Assembly (NCBI GenBank): GCA_032158295.1
Contig: CM063244.1
Span: 20,772,815-20,836,814, forward strand
DNA: 64,000 nucleotides
Reading direction: 5' to 3'
DNA from: Pycnopodia helianthoides
Taxonomy: Eukaryota > Echinodermata > Asteroidea > Forcipulatida > Asteriidae
The position numbers and the translations under genes are program-made. This document shows, in pieces, positions 29,851-41,565 of the stretch (position 1 is the stretch's first letter; every line of letters starts with the position of its first letter). The notes below the pieces were generated by a model, which was not told where the DNA came from, made no database searches, and saw only the letters and a program-made list of their open reading frames with translations.

Positions 29851-30534
29851 CTGCAGAAAGAGAAAGCAAAAGGGGAGATGCTTAAAACATTAACCTCTCT
29901 AAGTTTGTGCATGCAATGTTTAATGTTACAAGGATGAGCACAACCTCATTCCCGGGGGGTGATCAATCTCACCGCGCCATTTTTTCCCCAGCATGCCTTG
30001 CTCGCTCATAACCTCCGGAATTGGTTAATTTAAAAAACGAAATACATGTATATGGCACATTTTATTCAGGCCTGTGGCTGATCCACTCTACGCGCATGCT
30101 GGAGTATGTTAGCCAGCAAAAGAGACATCAAGTCATGGAGTAACTTCTCAGTCACCTCTCATTCTTCTTTGATCTTGTGACATGTCTAACCGAACTCACT
30201 AACACAATTCATTCGAAGTGGCATTGCGTCAACATTTTTGCATTTGTTGACGCATGCGTACTGAGAGCCATACAAGCACCCTACAAGTACAAGCCATCCA
30301 ACGTTTTAACAAGCAGTGGTACGATTGTGTACCTAACTGAAATGATACTCAATATCATACAAAGCAATTAAGACAAAAACAGTAAGTATTTTTATAAAGG
30401 GGTTCGCCCCGGTGTTCCTGGTTTGATTGGCAGCATATTGCGCCACAGCACCTTGTAAACCATTACATTGTGCTATGTAAAGGAATAGGTCTCAAACTTC
30501 AAAAAGTAGCTCCACATATATACCTTGCAGGAAA

Positions 30535-30620
30535 ATACTGACTGTTGAAGCGCCTTGAGCGTCACTGAGTGACGGATATGAGCGCTATATAAGAAGCCAC
30601 TATTATTATTATTACATGTA
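30535..30620 (+). repeat. 3'-end-like SINE/LINE tail with ATT run
   Basis: TTGAAGCGCCTTGAGCGTCA and GAGCGCTATATAAGAAGCC followed by (ATT)n look like the common 3' end of animal SINE/LINE elements. The 26890-26955 segment (AAT run, TTATATAGCGCCTTATGC) is a comparable motif. Confidence 0.5.
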
Positions 30621-30919
30621 CATGTGCACACAGCAATAAATAACATTTTATGTTGTACAATATAACAAAAATTGCATATCAAGTTTTCTTCAAAGTATGT
30701 ATGTATACACACATGTGCATAGTGGTACAAATTAGTTCATCTCATCCTTGATGATTTACCTCCATCATATACCTGTACATGTAGCATGTACACACTTTGT
30801 AAGTGATGTCATTAAACCTAAGTTGAGAATAGAAACTGTCATGCATCATTTACAGTGCAAGTGCATTTCAACAAATGTATTGTTGGGGCCACTTGCATTA
30901 CTAAATATATCACCTTTTT

Positions 30920-31130
30920 AATCAAGGTTTGCGGTGACACCATGTGCATCAATCTCTTTTGGGTAGTGGTTGTCCTGAGAAGAACCGGTGGTTTGACAAC
31001 TCTACATTTCGATGCTCTGATCGTCCTCTGATCGAAACATCGAGTTGCAAAACCATCGGTTCTTCTCAGAAAAACCACTTCTCAAAAGAGATTGATCTGC
31101 ACATGGTGTCACCGCAAACCTCACTTGATT
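30920..31130 (+). mobile_element. ~210-bp palindromic MITE
   Basis: Arms AATCAAGGTTTGCGGTGAC...CACCATGTGCA and TGCACATGGTGTCACCGCAA...CTTGATT pair, and the symmetry continues inward through GAGAAGAACCGGTGGTTT and AAACCATCGGTTCTTCTC. A half-site (TTTGGTGTTACCGCAAAC) is at 57362. Confidence 0.8.
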
Positions 31131-31250
31131 CTACTCCCACCATGCAAAGTTTCAAATCCTAATTATATTTGTGAAGATTTTCAATCCAAAATTGCAGAAA
31201 AAGTATTTCAAAGACACCCCTCCCCCCATTCCCCTTCAAGAGGATGAGTC

Positions 31251-31475
31251 TTAAAGGGGAACTGTCGTCATGATCATAGCAGGCCTGTGGCTGTACATGG
31301 AACTATGAGCTCTCACCAAGTTACTGCACACGCTATCCAATACATCACAATTAGTGATGTCATTATCATATAATGATGCGGCAGCTAGTGCACATGCAGT
31401 AACTGGGTTAATAGAGTTCTTAATTCCATGTAGAGCCACAGGCCTGCAATGATCCTAACGACAGTCCCACTTTAA
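31251..31475 (+). mobile_element. 225-bp TTAA-flanked MITE
   Basis: About 52-bp inverted ends with few mismatches, starting TTAAAGGGGAACTGTCGTC and containing GCAGGCCTGTGGCT. Both outer ends are TTAA (31251-31254, 31472-31475), the piggyBac-type target. Confidence 0.8.
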
Positions 31476-31949
31476 GTCTAATCCCAACGTTCTGATCGTT
31501 GAGACAGTCGTGACAGTATGCAAAGAACATCCAGATGACCACGCTTAAGTGCTTATTGAAGGGACATGTTCCAGTGTATGTTTACCCTCAATTCCTCTTT
31601 TGTCCGACTTCTTTTGAGAACATTTCATTATGTATTAAATCCCAGAGTATTGTACCAATGCAGATTGCAGACACACAAAATCAATACTCTGATGCCCTTA
31701 ATACAACACACTTTACATAATGAACCATTGAACCATTACACCAGCAGACACACAGCTGTAGGACTGCACATACATGTCTAGATCGCATGTAATTAAATCA
31801 ACAAATTCAAGCAACAACTTAGATATTAACTCCCACTCTCTTCCCTTCCCCCCCCCCCCCCCCCCTCTAATGTATCTCTCTCTCTCTTTCCTGAGTAGAC
31901 GATTCACTTAGGTGTCTGTAAACCTTTATCACGCTGCCACCGTCTTGGT

Positions 31950-32105
31950 GATGTTCCCTTTATCCAATAACAGCAATGAGTGCTAGTGTTCATTGCACTG
32001 AAAAAGGAACCAGACTATATATTTTTTCTTCCAGCCTCGGTTTTGGTCACTTTGGTTCAGATTGGAGAAAATCCAGATGGCCACACCATGATAAAGGTTC
32101 ATAGA
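31950..32105 (+). repeat. Dispersed repeat R5, copy 2
   Basis: TTCCCTTTATCCAATAACAG to GATGGCCACACCATGATAAA is colinear with 9920-10080. An inner palindrome (AATGAGTGCTAGTGTTCATT) is conserved in both. Confidence 0.8.
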
Positions 32106-32934
32106 GAAAGAGATTGAACAAACGGCCAATGCTCTGTGGTCAACTTAGAACTGCTTCTAATGGAGCGGCCCTTAGCACAGTTTTTATTTCATAACTACAA
32201 CTAACCATAAGCAAAGCCAAAGGGCACTCAAACTCGATTGGCAACTAAAACAAAGCAGGTGACTTTCGCAACAATGCAAATCCATTGTGAACATGCGCAC
32301 AAGCTGTCAAACCCTCTTGATCGCTAATGAAGACCACTTTTGCTCTCAACAGTACGCACGATTGCTAACCGGAATACCAATTTATGAAACTAGACCCAGC
32401 AGACGTTCAGCAATATGAGTAGTGTTTCCCTTTGTCTCGGGTAGGAAGACTACGCGCAACTGAGTAACAGATCTGCTACTACAGGATGTGAACCAGTCAT
32501 GTGAACCAGCGCAGACTGCAGAATCTCAGACGCTAAACACGAAACTTTGTTATGAATCTTTCAAACGGACCAAGCATCATGATATACTGAAATACTTTCC
32601 CCCCAAGAACATGCAACACTGTAAATCATTACATTCTGAATGTTGAAGCATCACAAGGGAATGGTATATAAATGAAAACACATGTTTGCAAGTATGTATG
32701 CTCCAAAGTGCACCTGGCAGTATCAAGGTTATACATGTACAGTACCATAACACACATGTAGGTAGTTGAACGCAAGTTGTTTTTACGCGCAGACTTTATG
32801 TAGAAGCCAAGCATTTTGAACCAAGACCCCCTTTTGAACTTGTCCTCTCATTATGTATTAATAGATGTTAAGGAGTTTCAAGGGGTTGATGCAACCATTG
32901 TTTTTCAATATCAGCATAATTGTGCATCAGGCTA

Positions 32935-33127
32935 CATGTCTGACTGGCAACCCAAACACTGACAAAACAGGGATACCGCCAACATTTGGTCTAGATAGCT
33001 CAGTTGGTAGAGCAATGGTACATCAACCCAGAGGTTGCAGGTTCAAATCCTGTTCTGGTAAATTTGTCTTTGTTCACCCCCAAACTTGATTTTAAAAAGT
33101 TTACCCAGTCAGCTTTACATGTATTAC
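32935..33127 (+). mobile_element. tRNA-derived SINE (type S1), copy 3
   Basis: Plus strand: GTCTGACTGGCAACCC, then CTAGATAGCTCAGTTGGTAG (A box), GGTTCAAATCCTGTTCTGG (B box) and a tail ending TTTACCCAGTCAG. Acceptor ends do not pair, so not a tRNA gene. Confidence 0.8.
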
Positions 33128-33533
33128 AAATATATTATTCAGACGGCATTTCCCGACTTTAAACAATCTCTCCATAAAGTCAACAATTGCGAGCAGCTAA
33201 ACTTGCCCTTTAGTCCCCATTGGCTTCAATGAGGCCAAACTACAGAAACACAAATATACAATGCAGTTCGAGACATTCCAGTTGCATTGGTTACAGAAAC
33301 GCATCAAGTCAGCTCCGTACCTTTGAGACTATAATTGTATACATTATGGAGCCCCATAAATACCACCTTCCTTGGGGCACTGACAGCAGCTAATTTTAAA
33401 AAAAAACAATACACAGCTCTTCTCCCTATCCATCATTATGATATCTCAGCAGCGACACCTTACCCTGTGATGTTGCTGCACAGTATTGAATTAATTAAAA
33501 CCAGGCAGTACATGTACAACTTTGTCTTAGAGG

Positions 33534-33910
33534 TTGTTCAGACACAGTACTAAAGCCGGGTTTAACTCATTCCGGTTTAACTTTGTGTGTCTGAACGCTC
33601 TTAAAACTTAACCGAATCGAGTTGAACTCGAATGAGTTAAATCGGTCGGCGAGGGTTGTTTAACGCTAACCCACTGCAGGTTTGTCCTTTAGCACGGTGT
33701 GTGGACTAAGATTAGTGTGGACAGAATAAAGTTAACCACATCCGGTTTCAAGTCCTCACCGGTGACCGGTGACCAATGACCCAGAACGTGTTGTGTAACA
33801 AGCAATAAATTGTGAAAGCACGCATCTTTTTTGCTCAGAAAGTTAAAGCAATTCGGGTCTAACTTTAGTTGTCTGTACATGCTGTCAGTTACGCTGTCTG
33901 AACATGGCCA
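33534..33910 (+). mobile_element. 377-bp candidate element with TAGAGG flanks
   Basis: Short inverted ends TTGTTCAGACA and TGTCTGAACAT, flanked by TAGAGG on both sides (33528-33533, 33911-33916). The interior has several GTTTAACT/AGTTAAA motifs. Confidence 0.5.
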
Positions 33911-34920
33911 TAGAGGTGTATCGACTACCAACAGGCATTGTAGGGCCTAAGGTATCAGGTAGGAAGAGGGCACAATCTGCTTCCTTTTACCCCTTTCTTC
34001 TATTCTATAAAGTTGTTACATGTACAATGTACTCGTACATTTTTTCATACCTACATGTTCAGGCATAGTTTGAAGGATGTACAATGTATCTTGCCACTAT
34101 ACTTTGCCTCTAGCTGTAGTGTTATGCATTTAAAGTAATCCCTCAAATGCTATGTATTGTGTGTTTTAAATGCACGTCTACTTTATTAAAATACTTAGTT
34201 GTGAGTGAAAAAAGTCCCCCCCCCCCCCCGGTTACACAATTGTGTAACGCCATAGAGAGGAAGTATCACACAATAATGTTGTTGCATGCAACTTTGCATT
34301 TTGTAAATCTTTGATCTCTGCGCACTTGCCAACATGTGCTCGTCTTGTAATAACAATCTATATATGGACAGGAGCGATGAATCATTCTATTTGGCACGCT
34401 CTACCCTTTTAAAATGAAAGAAAAACCCCTCACCACGTTTCATTTCTTATCAGGAACCTTGTTCACTCGATTGTGATTGTGTGAATTAAGTTAGAATCTG
34501 GCAATCCTTGATTGCTGAGATGATGTCACCACTTCAGATGGTTGATGTTGGGAATGATCTGTTTGTAAATTCTGTCCGGTCTGTACATTTTGTCTGCCCC
34601 TACAGTCATTTTCGGTTAACTTTATACCTGTTGGGTTTTTTTTTTTAACTAGGGACATACATTGAAATGGTACACTTTTGTGTCCATTGTATTTATAACT
34701 ACATTGTGTGTAAGTCACAGAGGGTGTGGGAACCAACCCAATCCAAGTAAGTAGTCTTTTTAAACAAGTTTTGCAAAGCCACTGCACAGCAGAATACACT
34801 TAGTGAACAAGTAGACAATAGAAACCAACAGGCAGTCTGGATAACAAAGTAAACCCTTGCATCAAAGGGTTTACACCTTTTTTTTTTGAAGGTAGGGTTT
34901 CTGTTTCAGGTAATAGTCAT

Positions 34921-35207
34921 GGGCCCAATTTCAAAGCGCTGCTTAACGGTAAGCAAATTTTGGTTCTCACTGCGGAAGAAAAATTTGCTTAAGCGTAAGC
35001 GTATTTCCCGGTTAGCAAGAAATTTGGGTGGCCATCTTGCAAGTTGACCCTAGATTTGCATTATTACGTCATTCATTTTTATACAGTACGCACTGGAAGG
35101 TTAGCAGCATGCCTTTCCGTTCGTTTACGGTTAGCAGCGCAATGAAATGGAAACCCGCACAGTAAGCACAAAATCAGCCGTCAAGCAGCTCTATGAAATT
35201 GGGCCCT
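34921..35207 (+). mobile_element. R1 element, copy 7 (full length)
   Basis: Starts GGGCCCAATTTCAAAGCGCT and ends AGCTCTATGAAATTGGGCCC; both ends intact. The 287-bp length and different interior make it a distinct subtype. Confidence 0.8.
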
Positions 35208-36939
35208 GATCAGAATAATGCTGTTGACGGGTAATTGATGGAGTACCTATCAGTATCAGATCAAATGTCACTCTGCAATAATAACTAGACAAGTAGACTG
35301 CCGGTTTGACTGGTTTGACATCCCTTTAGTACATTATGATCTCTTTCAGACAGTCACAGCTTTAGAGGTCTCTAGCAGAGCTCCAGTGATTTGTGGAGGA
35401 TTATTTTCTTGACGTACATGTACAATGTAAGAGTACTTTCTAAAGATGTCCGTATTAAAGATGTGGTAGATCGCTGCCGTAAAAACCCACTTTATACCAA
35501 GATCGCTTACAGTAAATACATGAATATTGAAATTTTCTGGTTCTCATCCACAAAACTATAGAATGTCCTTCGACTCTCCCTCTCGAAAAGTTGTTCTGAA
35601 AATTATAAGCAACCAATGAAGTAACAATAAAAGGAGTGACTTGTTTTTAACATTCTTTCCAAAGTCTTGAGCTTTTCTAAACATTCTTGTCTAATCATGT
35701 GCGTTCTTTCTCTAGTCAAAGGTCAACCACAGATGGCTTGCAAGAATTCTGAGAAATCTTTCAGATTCTTAAACAAACAAAAAATTCATTTGCAAAGGAT
35801 GAGACCTGATGATAACCCTTTGATCTTCAATATAAATAATTCCTGTTTATTCCTTAGCTGACAGAATTTCAAGTAGTACTTCAACAACTGTTGGCCTCCA
35901 CTAGTGCTGCCTTTAAGGTCTTACCTTGGAACCCCTTTCAAGGTAAATGTTTAAGATTACTGTAAACAACAGCAGTGTGACCTCAACAGACCTTCAGTCC
36001 ATCAACGCAATATATTTTCTTATCTGCCAAGAAAACTCCAGATCATTACCTTCATTGACTTTTATTCCCCTAAACAGCTGATTTTCTTTTCTTTTTTTAC
36101 GATTTACAAAAATGAAATATATATGAGGTAACTGTTGTACATGTATTTGTTTTAACTTTCAGTAATTAATTTATTTTCCTTTAACCCTAATATCACCCTG
36201 TATTTAACACCTGTAATGACATGCACTTAAAGCTGTAAATTACTACTTTGTTAAGAAACTGCATTTTTAGAAATTTTTAGAAACAAGGCATACACAAGTT
36301 CAAAGCAGGCATCCAAAACTTTAATTTGGTCACAGCTTGAAACTTTCACAAAGGTCCTTTTTAGGTCATGTGGTGTGTTCTGGCCAATACAAACATGTTA
36401 TAATACACCGCCCAAAAACTGGGCTGGATAACTGCCAAGGTTGAAATTGTAATTCTTGATTTAAAATTAAGTAAGATTCTATACAATATACCTTGCAAAA
36501 ATGAAAGTCTTATCAGCAATGTACATTCAGTGTTCGGTAACACCACATGTAACTTTATCTACTTTGCTGCATGTACAGTAGATTGTTCTTGAGAACTTGT
36601 TTTCCTGGAACAATCTCCTTGTCTAGACTAATCTACAAGGCAATATTACACATGGTTGTTACCCCACTGATGCATCCAGATACCTCACCAACGCAATGCC
36701 TCAGTTTATATCAGCAAATGCCACATTTGACAAAATATTTTTCCACAAACTGATAGTGTTCACCATAACAGGAAATGGGGAGTCCATCTTGAACCTAAAC
36801 AATCCTCTCCAGGGACCTGAACACCTTACAAACTCTAGTAGTTAGTAGGATGGCTTTGATTTCCTCAAAACAGACATTGATGGAAGGAATAACTCAAACT
36901 GCTTTGGCACATAAAGGGGGAAAGCTTTGGTTTTTATAT

Positions 36940-37230
36940 TATTTCGTTACCTCAAAGTAATATTTCATTTCCTCTACATGTGATTTTGAGGGAACAAAAT
37001 ATTGTATTATTTTGTGGGAATGAAATACATTTTTCAAGGGAACAAAATATTATTTCATGGGAACGAAATATCAACTTGAAGGAACAAAATATTACTTCAA
37101 GGGAATTAAATATTATTTCATGGGAAATGAAATAATATTTCGAGGGAACAATATTTTGAGGGAATGAAATATTATATCAAGGGAACAAAAAATATTTTGA
37201 AGGAACAAAATAATATTTTTAGTGACCTTC
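36940..37230 (+). repeat. Degenerate GGGAACAAAATATT tandem array
   Basis: About a dozen 14-22 bp units of the form AGGGAAC(A/G)AAATATTATTTC, with variable spacing and (A/T) length. Part of the array is copied in reverse at 37935-38115. Confidence 0.75.
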
Positions 37231-37265
37231 TCCCTTTACGGCCTCCAGAATGGCACCACTCTTAT
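37085..37265 (+). repeat. Left arm of 181-bp near-perfect inverted duplication
   Basis: Reverse complement of 37935-38115 with a single difference (AATTAAAT versus AATGAAAT). It comprises the right part of the tandem array plus a unique segment CCTTCTCCCTTTACGGCCTC. Confidence 0.9.
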
Positions 37266-37589
37266 GAGCACATTTCGCTCTGTGTCAAACGCCCTCATGC
37301 CGAGTAGTGCACATGCACATGAATACATGGAGGAATGTAGGAGATTGAGAGCAGCAATTATACTTTACATTACCCCGGTGTTTTATCAGCAGATGAATTT
37401 TCACACACTGTGTACCCGACTTGTTGACTTTTAATCAATGCCTGGGTTTCGTTAAGAATTCATTTCAAGTTAAAGGGATGGTCAATGGCTTTTAATTCAG
37501 AACAGTATTTTTTATTGTGACAGTCTAGTTCATACTAGTTTAAAGAAACAAACATGATAACAACAACTTTTCAAAATGTCACAACACTG

Positions 37590-37876
37590 ACCATGTCATA
37601 TTGTTCACAAAAAAGTTACCTTGAACAATCCAGGGCATTTCCTGGCAGGCAAGATACATGTACTAACACTGGTCCATATGAGATATTTCAAATTTGTTGT
37701 AAATACAACATAATTCACTTTTCTTTTTTAGTAACAGTTGAATATGGTTTGGGATAAGCCCCCTTTCTTCCTAATAAAAGTCGGAAAAATCGCATGTAAG
37801 ATACATGTAAGATTTTGTGTTTTCTTTGATTGAGTTGTGTACAAATCAAGCCTGCAAGAACTTAGAAGTCCTGAGC
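37590..37876 (+). repeat. Dispersed repeat R2, copy 3
   Basis: GGGCATTTCCTGGCAGGCAA, TACTAACACTGG and GTGTACAAATCAAGCCTGCA match the R2 copies in introns 14 and 15. Confidence 0.7.
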
Positions 37877-37877
37877 T

Positions 37878-38205
37878 GGATCTCTCAAAGCACTAAGATT
37901 CATCTTAAGATGAATTATCAGTATTACCAAAGTAATAAGAGTGGTGCCATTCTGGAGGCCGTAAAGGGAGAAGGTCACTAAAAATATTATTTTGTTCCTT
38001 CAAAATATTTTTTGTTCCCTTGATATAATATTTCATTCCCTCAAAATATTGTTCCCTCGAAATATTATTTCATTTCCCATGAAATAATATTTCATTCCCT
38101 TGAAGTAATATTTTGATTTGTATTGTGACATCACACTTTGCTTATCAATTAAGATTGATTACACAGTTAGGATCAATCTTGGCTCTTTGTGAAATCCAGT
38201 CCAGG
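37878..38205 (+). mobile_element. Dispersed repeat R3 interrupted by the inverted copy
   Basis: TTCATCTTAAGATGAAT and CAGTATTACCAAAGTA come before 37935; ATTTGTATTGTGACATCACA follows 38115. In the uninterrupted fragment at 12290-12425 these two parts are contiguous, so 37935-38115 is an insertion. Confidence 0.7.
37935..38115 (+). repeat. Right arm of 181-bp inverted duplication
   Basis: Reverse complement of 37085-37265, inserted within repeat R3. About 670 bp separates the arms. Confidence 0.9.
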
Positions 38206-38335
38206 CCTCTGTGGCTGTTTTGTAAACATGTTGTGATATCAAGTCTATGATGACCGTTTTGTAAACATGTTGTGATATCACTCTAGGCTGTATGGCTGTT
38301 CTGTAAACATGTGATGTCACTGGTCACATGGTCCA
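38205..38335 (+). repeat. Three ~50-bp repeats around TTTTGTAAACATGTTG
   Basis: (G/C)TGTTTTGTAAACATGT followed by TGTGATATCA recurs near 38215, 38262 and 38298. The same TTTTGTAAACATGT occurs at the end of R2 near 3812. Confidence 0.65.
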
Positions 38336-40504
38336 TATATGAAGGCGTTATAGTACTAGTGGGTTGCTGGGATAGAACTCTGCATCTCTGCCTTGTCAGA
38401 CCATAGAGCAAGGATCAGAATACTGTTGTATTATAACACTGTCATTAGAACCTCTGCTACTAGTACTATAACAAAATGTCAAATTCTCTCTTTCGTGAGT
38501 TTGGTTCAGTGACAGCTCCACATTATAAAGTTCAGGAAAACGGAAGTTGAACTATCAAATTTTAATCTAATTCACCATCTCAATGTTTATGTACCACTTC
38601 AATCAAAACGGTTTAACAAAAAATGGCTACTTCAGATTACTAAACTGTTGAGTGAATACATGCGACTGACACACAAAAGTCGAAGTACTATTGTAACTTA
38701 TACATTGGTTATTAAAATACATCCAATCAAGATGTAATTCCAACCGCACAGTATTTGCAATGGACTGAAAAGAAAACAGGTTTTCTCCTGTTAAAACCAA
38801 CACACCGACCCCACGCTCTTAGGTATACATCCTTACATGTAATCTAAATAGTCTACATAATGGTTTTGTGCTCAGACGGTGCAAAGGTGCGGGCTGTTTT
38901 TTTTTTTCTCCAGTGCTTCAGGTAGATGATATAATAGAACCATACTGAACAAAGACTAAGTCTGCATGCACAACTCTACACACCAGACTGCATGTTCACT
39001 TCAGTTCTTTATTTGCCATAATTCTGAAAAGGCAAACACTAAATATGCACCCAGAAACACACACACACATCTAACCTTGACTGGTCTGAATTACAAATCT
39101 CCCCCCATGCGACAGTAATGTCACGAATACCACCTCTCTGAATGGAAAGCGGCCATGCACATTGCGTCTGAGCTTGAATATTACACAAGGCTCTCTGCAT
39201 ATACAGTAGTGTGCTGTACATGGGGTGTGGCAGCGCCGGCAAGAGCAATGCTAAGATTCTCTACACACTGTCCTCCTCCACATTCCCCTCCCCCCCCCCT
39301 ATAGCGACACCATTCCATCCCTCATCCCCCCTCCCCACCAAACAAAAATATAAAAATCCACTTCTATTAACAACAGATACTGTACACCTGACCTGTAGTA
39401 TGCGGGCACTATGCCGGACTTCTCCAGGGCTGAAAAGGAGACCTTCCTCAGTTCCTTAATAATAATTCCAGGTTTGAGTCGCAAGAGAAAGAGAAAGCCA
39501 GTAGACTGGAGATGCTTCTGCGTGGTGCACAACACTATGGGATGCAGGCACACAGCAGGGCCGGCAGACATATGAAATGTATTCACAATGAGCATGCGTG
39601 CTGCTGAATGATGAAGGATGACTGGACGAGGATAATTGTCATTATCATAATAAATTTATTGATTCTTTCAATAGAATGAGCTGTATGGTACAATCGAGGC
39701 ACAGACACTGTACATTGAAAATACCCACATACGGCCAGCAGAGTGCTAAATGTGTGAACAGGGTAGACTATTTTTACCAGTAATGCAGATTATGCTCATA
39801 CATGTAAATTGGTAATTATGTACAATACATTGTAAAACTGGAGAATAACTTCTCTGCATAGTATTTAGTATACAGGCATTGAAGCAGATTCAAATGTTCA
39901 TTTGAATTGTATGAATCACATTTTTGTAATGGCATGTGCTTTTATTCATTGCATAATATCATAGAGAAAGGACCCGGGCTCTATGCATCTTGACCGGTTG
40001 ACCAAATTGACAACATTTTCTATCTGTATAATTAACAAAAATTCACATGAAAGAGTGTGCAGTGTGAAATGATCAAAATGCTCCCAAAACAACTTAAATG
40101 TTTTAAGTGCAATCCAACCCTGCCGTGTTTCTTGCATGCACACTTCTCTTTTAACAATTTGATGTAAATGTACTTTTGTCATGGTACAAACTAACCCAGT
40201 CAAAATATAAATGTTGGGGACAACATTTATCTACCCTTGAACTCAAAAATACAAAAATATTTACCTGGCAAGCAATTGTATATTTGGATACAAACAGTCA
40301 ATCACTTGTACTTCCTGTGCATTAAACACAGCAATAACATCATTGTCTGAGTGCTGCCCATGTATCAAGTATTCCAAACCTTTGTCTTCTCTTACATGAA
40401 ACTTTTGACCACGCTTAGCAATTAAGGTGGCTGCTTACTTTATCTTGAATGCAAGCCAGCAAAGGAAAACCGACAGACAGACCCTGTATAGTACTATCAG
40501 CCTC

Positions 40505-40690
40505 TATAGACCTTATTAAAAGCATTGACATCATCAAGCCGCCATCTTATAGAGGTAAAACGGTGAGGAAGCAATGGAAAACGCACAGCCATGTACGCGC
40601 AGCGCACAGGATCAGCCAATGAGATATCTTCTTTTGACCTCTAGCCGAGGGCGCCCTACTCAAATGAGTACATGTACATAAGGTCTGTAG
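40505..40690 (+). mobile_element. TATAGACCTTA-ended element, copy 1
   Basis: Ends TATAGACCTTATTAAAAG and ACATAAGGTCTGTAGA. Contains GCCGCCATCTTATAGAGG, CATGTACGCGCAGCGCAC and GACCTCTAGCCGAGGGCGCC. Confidence 0.65.
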
Positions 40691-40914
40691 AGATAAAAGT
40701 GTTTACATTACAGTACAGCACAGTATTTACATTATTACTGCTCAAGTACAAGGTCTAGGACAATGAGGTACATGCCATGAGTGAGGGGACATGATAATTT
40801 GTAAATTCAGTCCAGTGGTTCAAAGTGTTAATAATGTGTGAATCATTCCAAGTTCAACCGCTTGGAATAATAACAGCAGAACACCTCTCATCACCTTGAC
40901 CCTCATCCATGATA

Positions 40915-41095
40915 AATGAATGGACCTTTATGCAGTGACATCATCCCACTGCCATCTTTCTAGGTAAAAATAATGACTAAACAATGGAGAACACACAGCT
41001 GTGTACGCGCAGCAGAACACAGTCTCATCTAATTCATCCCTTTTTCCGACCTCTAGCTGAGGGCGCCCTCCTCAAATGCTGCATGCTACACAGGA
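40915..41095 (+). mobile_element. TATAGACCTTA-type element, copy 2 (diverged)
   Basis: Starts ATGGACCTTTATGCAGTGAC and shares GTGTACGCGCAGC and GACCTCTAGCTGAGGGCGCC in the same order as 40505-40690. The right end is degraded. Confidence 0.6.
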
Positions 41096-41404
41096 AGCTA
41101 CTAAGGTTTAAAAATAAAATCTGACATCTTTAATACCAGTACATGTACGTAATTCTAAATAAACATACAAATGATGGGAATGCGTGTCAAGAATTTCATA
41201 TGCTATTTTCTTGGCGTCTGTAAAATACTCTTTTTTAATCGGAGGTGTCCTTGCTCCAAGTCCTAGCTCTATGCTTCAAAGGAGTTTCCTCTTTCTTACC
41301 AGAATGAGATACCAGCCGATTGACATTGATTGATTGATTTACATTGATGACATCGATTGATTGTTGATTGGCATTGATTGATTGCCAGTTGTGTAAACAT
41401 CTAG

Positions 41405-41565
41405 GCTCAAGTTTATGGAGCTGCACACACACAAAACTTAGCAAATCACATAACTTAGCAAAGCACAACATTAATCTGCTTACCAGAGATAAGTTACTGC
41501 TTTTCGACTGGTAAACTGCTTGTTTTTGCTTTGCAGTAAACATTTATTTTAAGCACTAATGTAAT
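41405..41565 (+). mobile_element. R1 element, copy 8 (degraded ends)
   Basis: TTTATGGAGCTGCACACAC, TCTGCTTACCAGAGATAAG and GACTGGTAAACTGCTTG resemble the R1 interior; GGGCCC ends are lost. Just left, 41315-41390, is a (TGATTGACAT)-like low-complexity run. Confidence 0.55.

Noticed and set aside
38800..39600. Possible 5' exon or promoter for the adhesion gene
   Set aside because: Slightly higher GC with pyrimidine tracts, but no clear donor, initiator or TATA element; not distinguishable from background.
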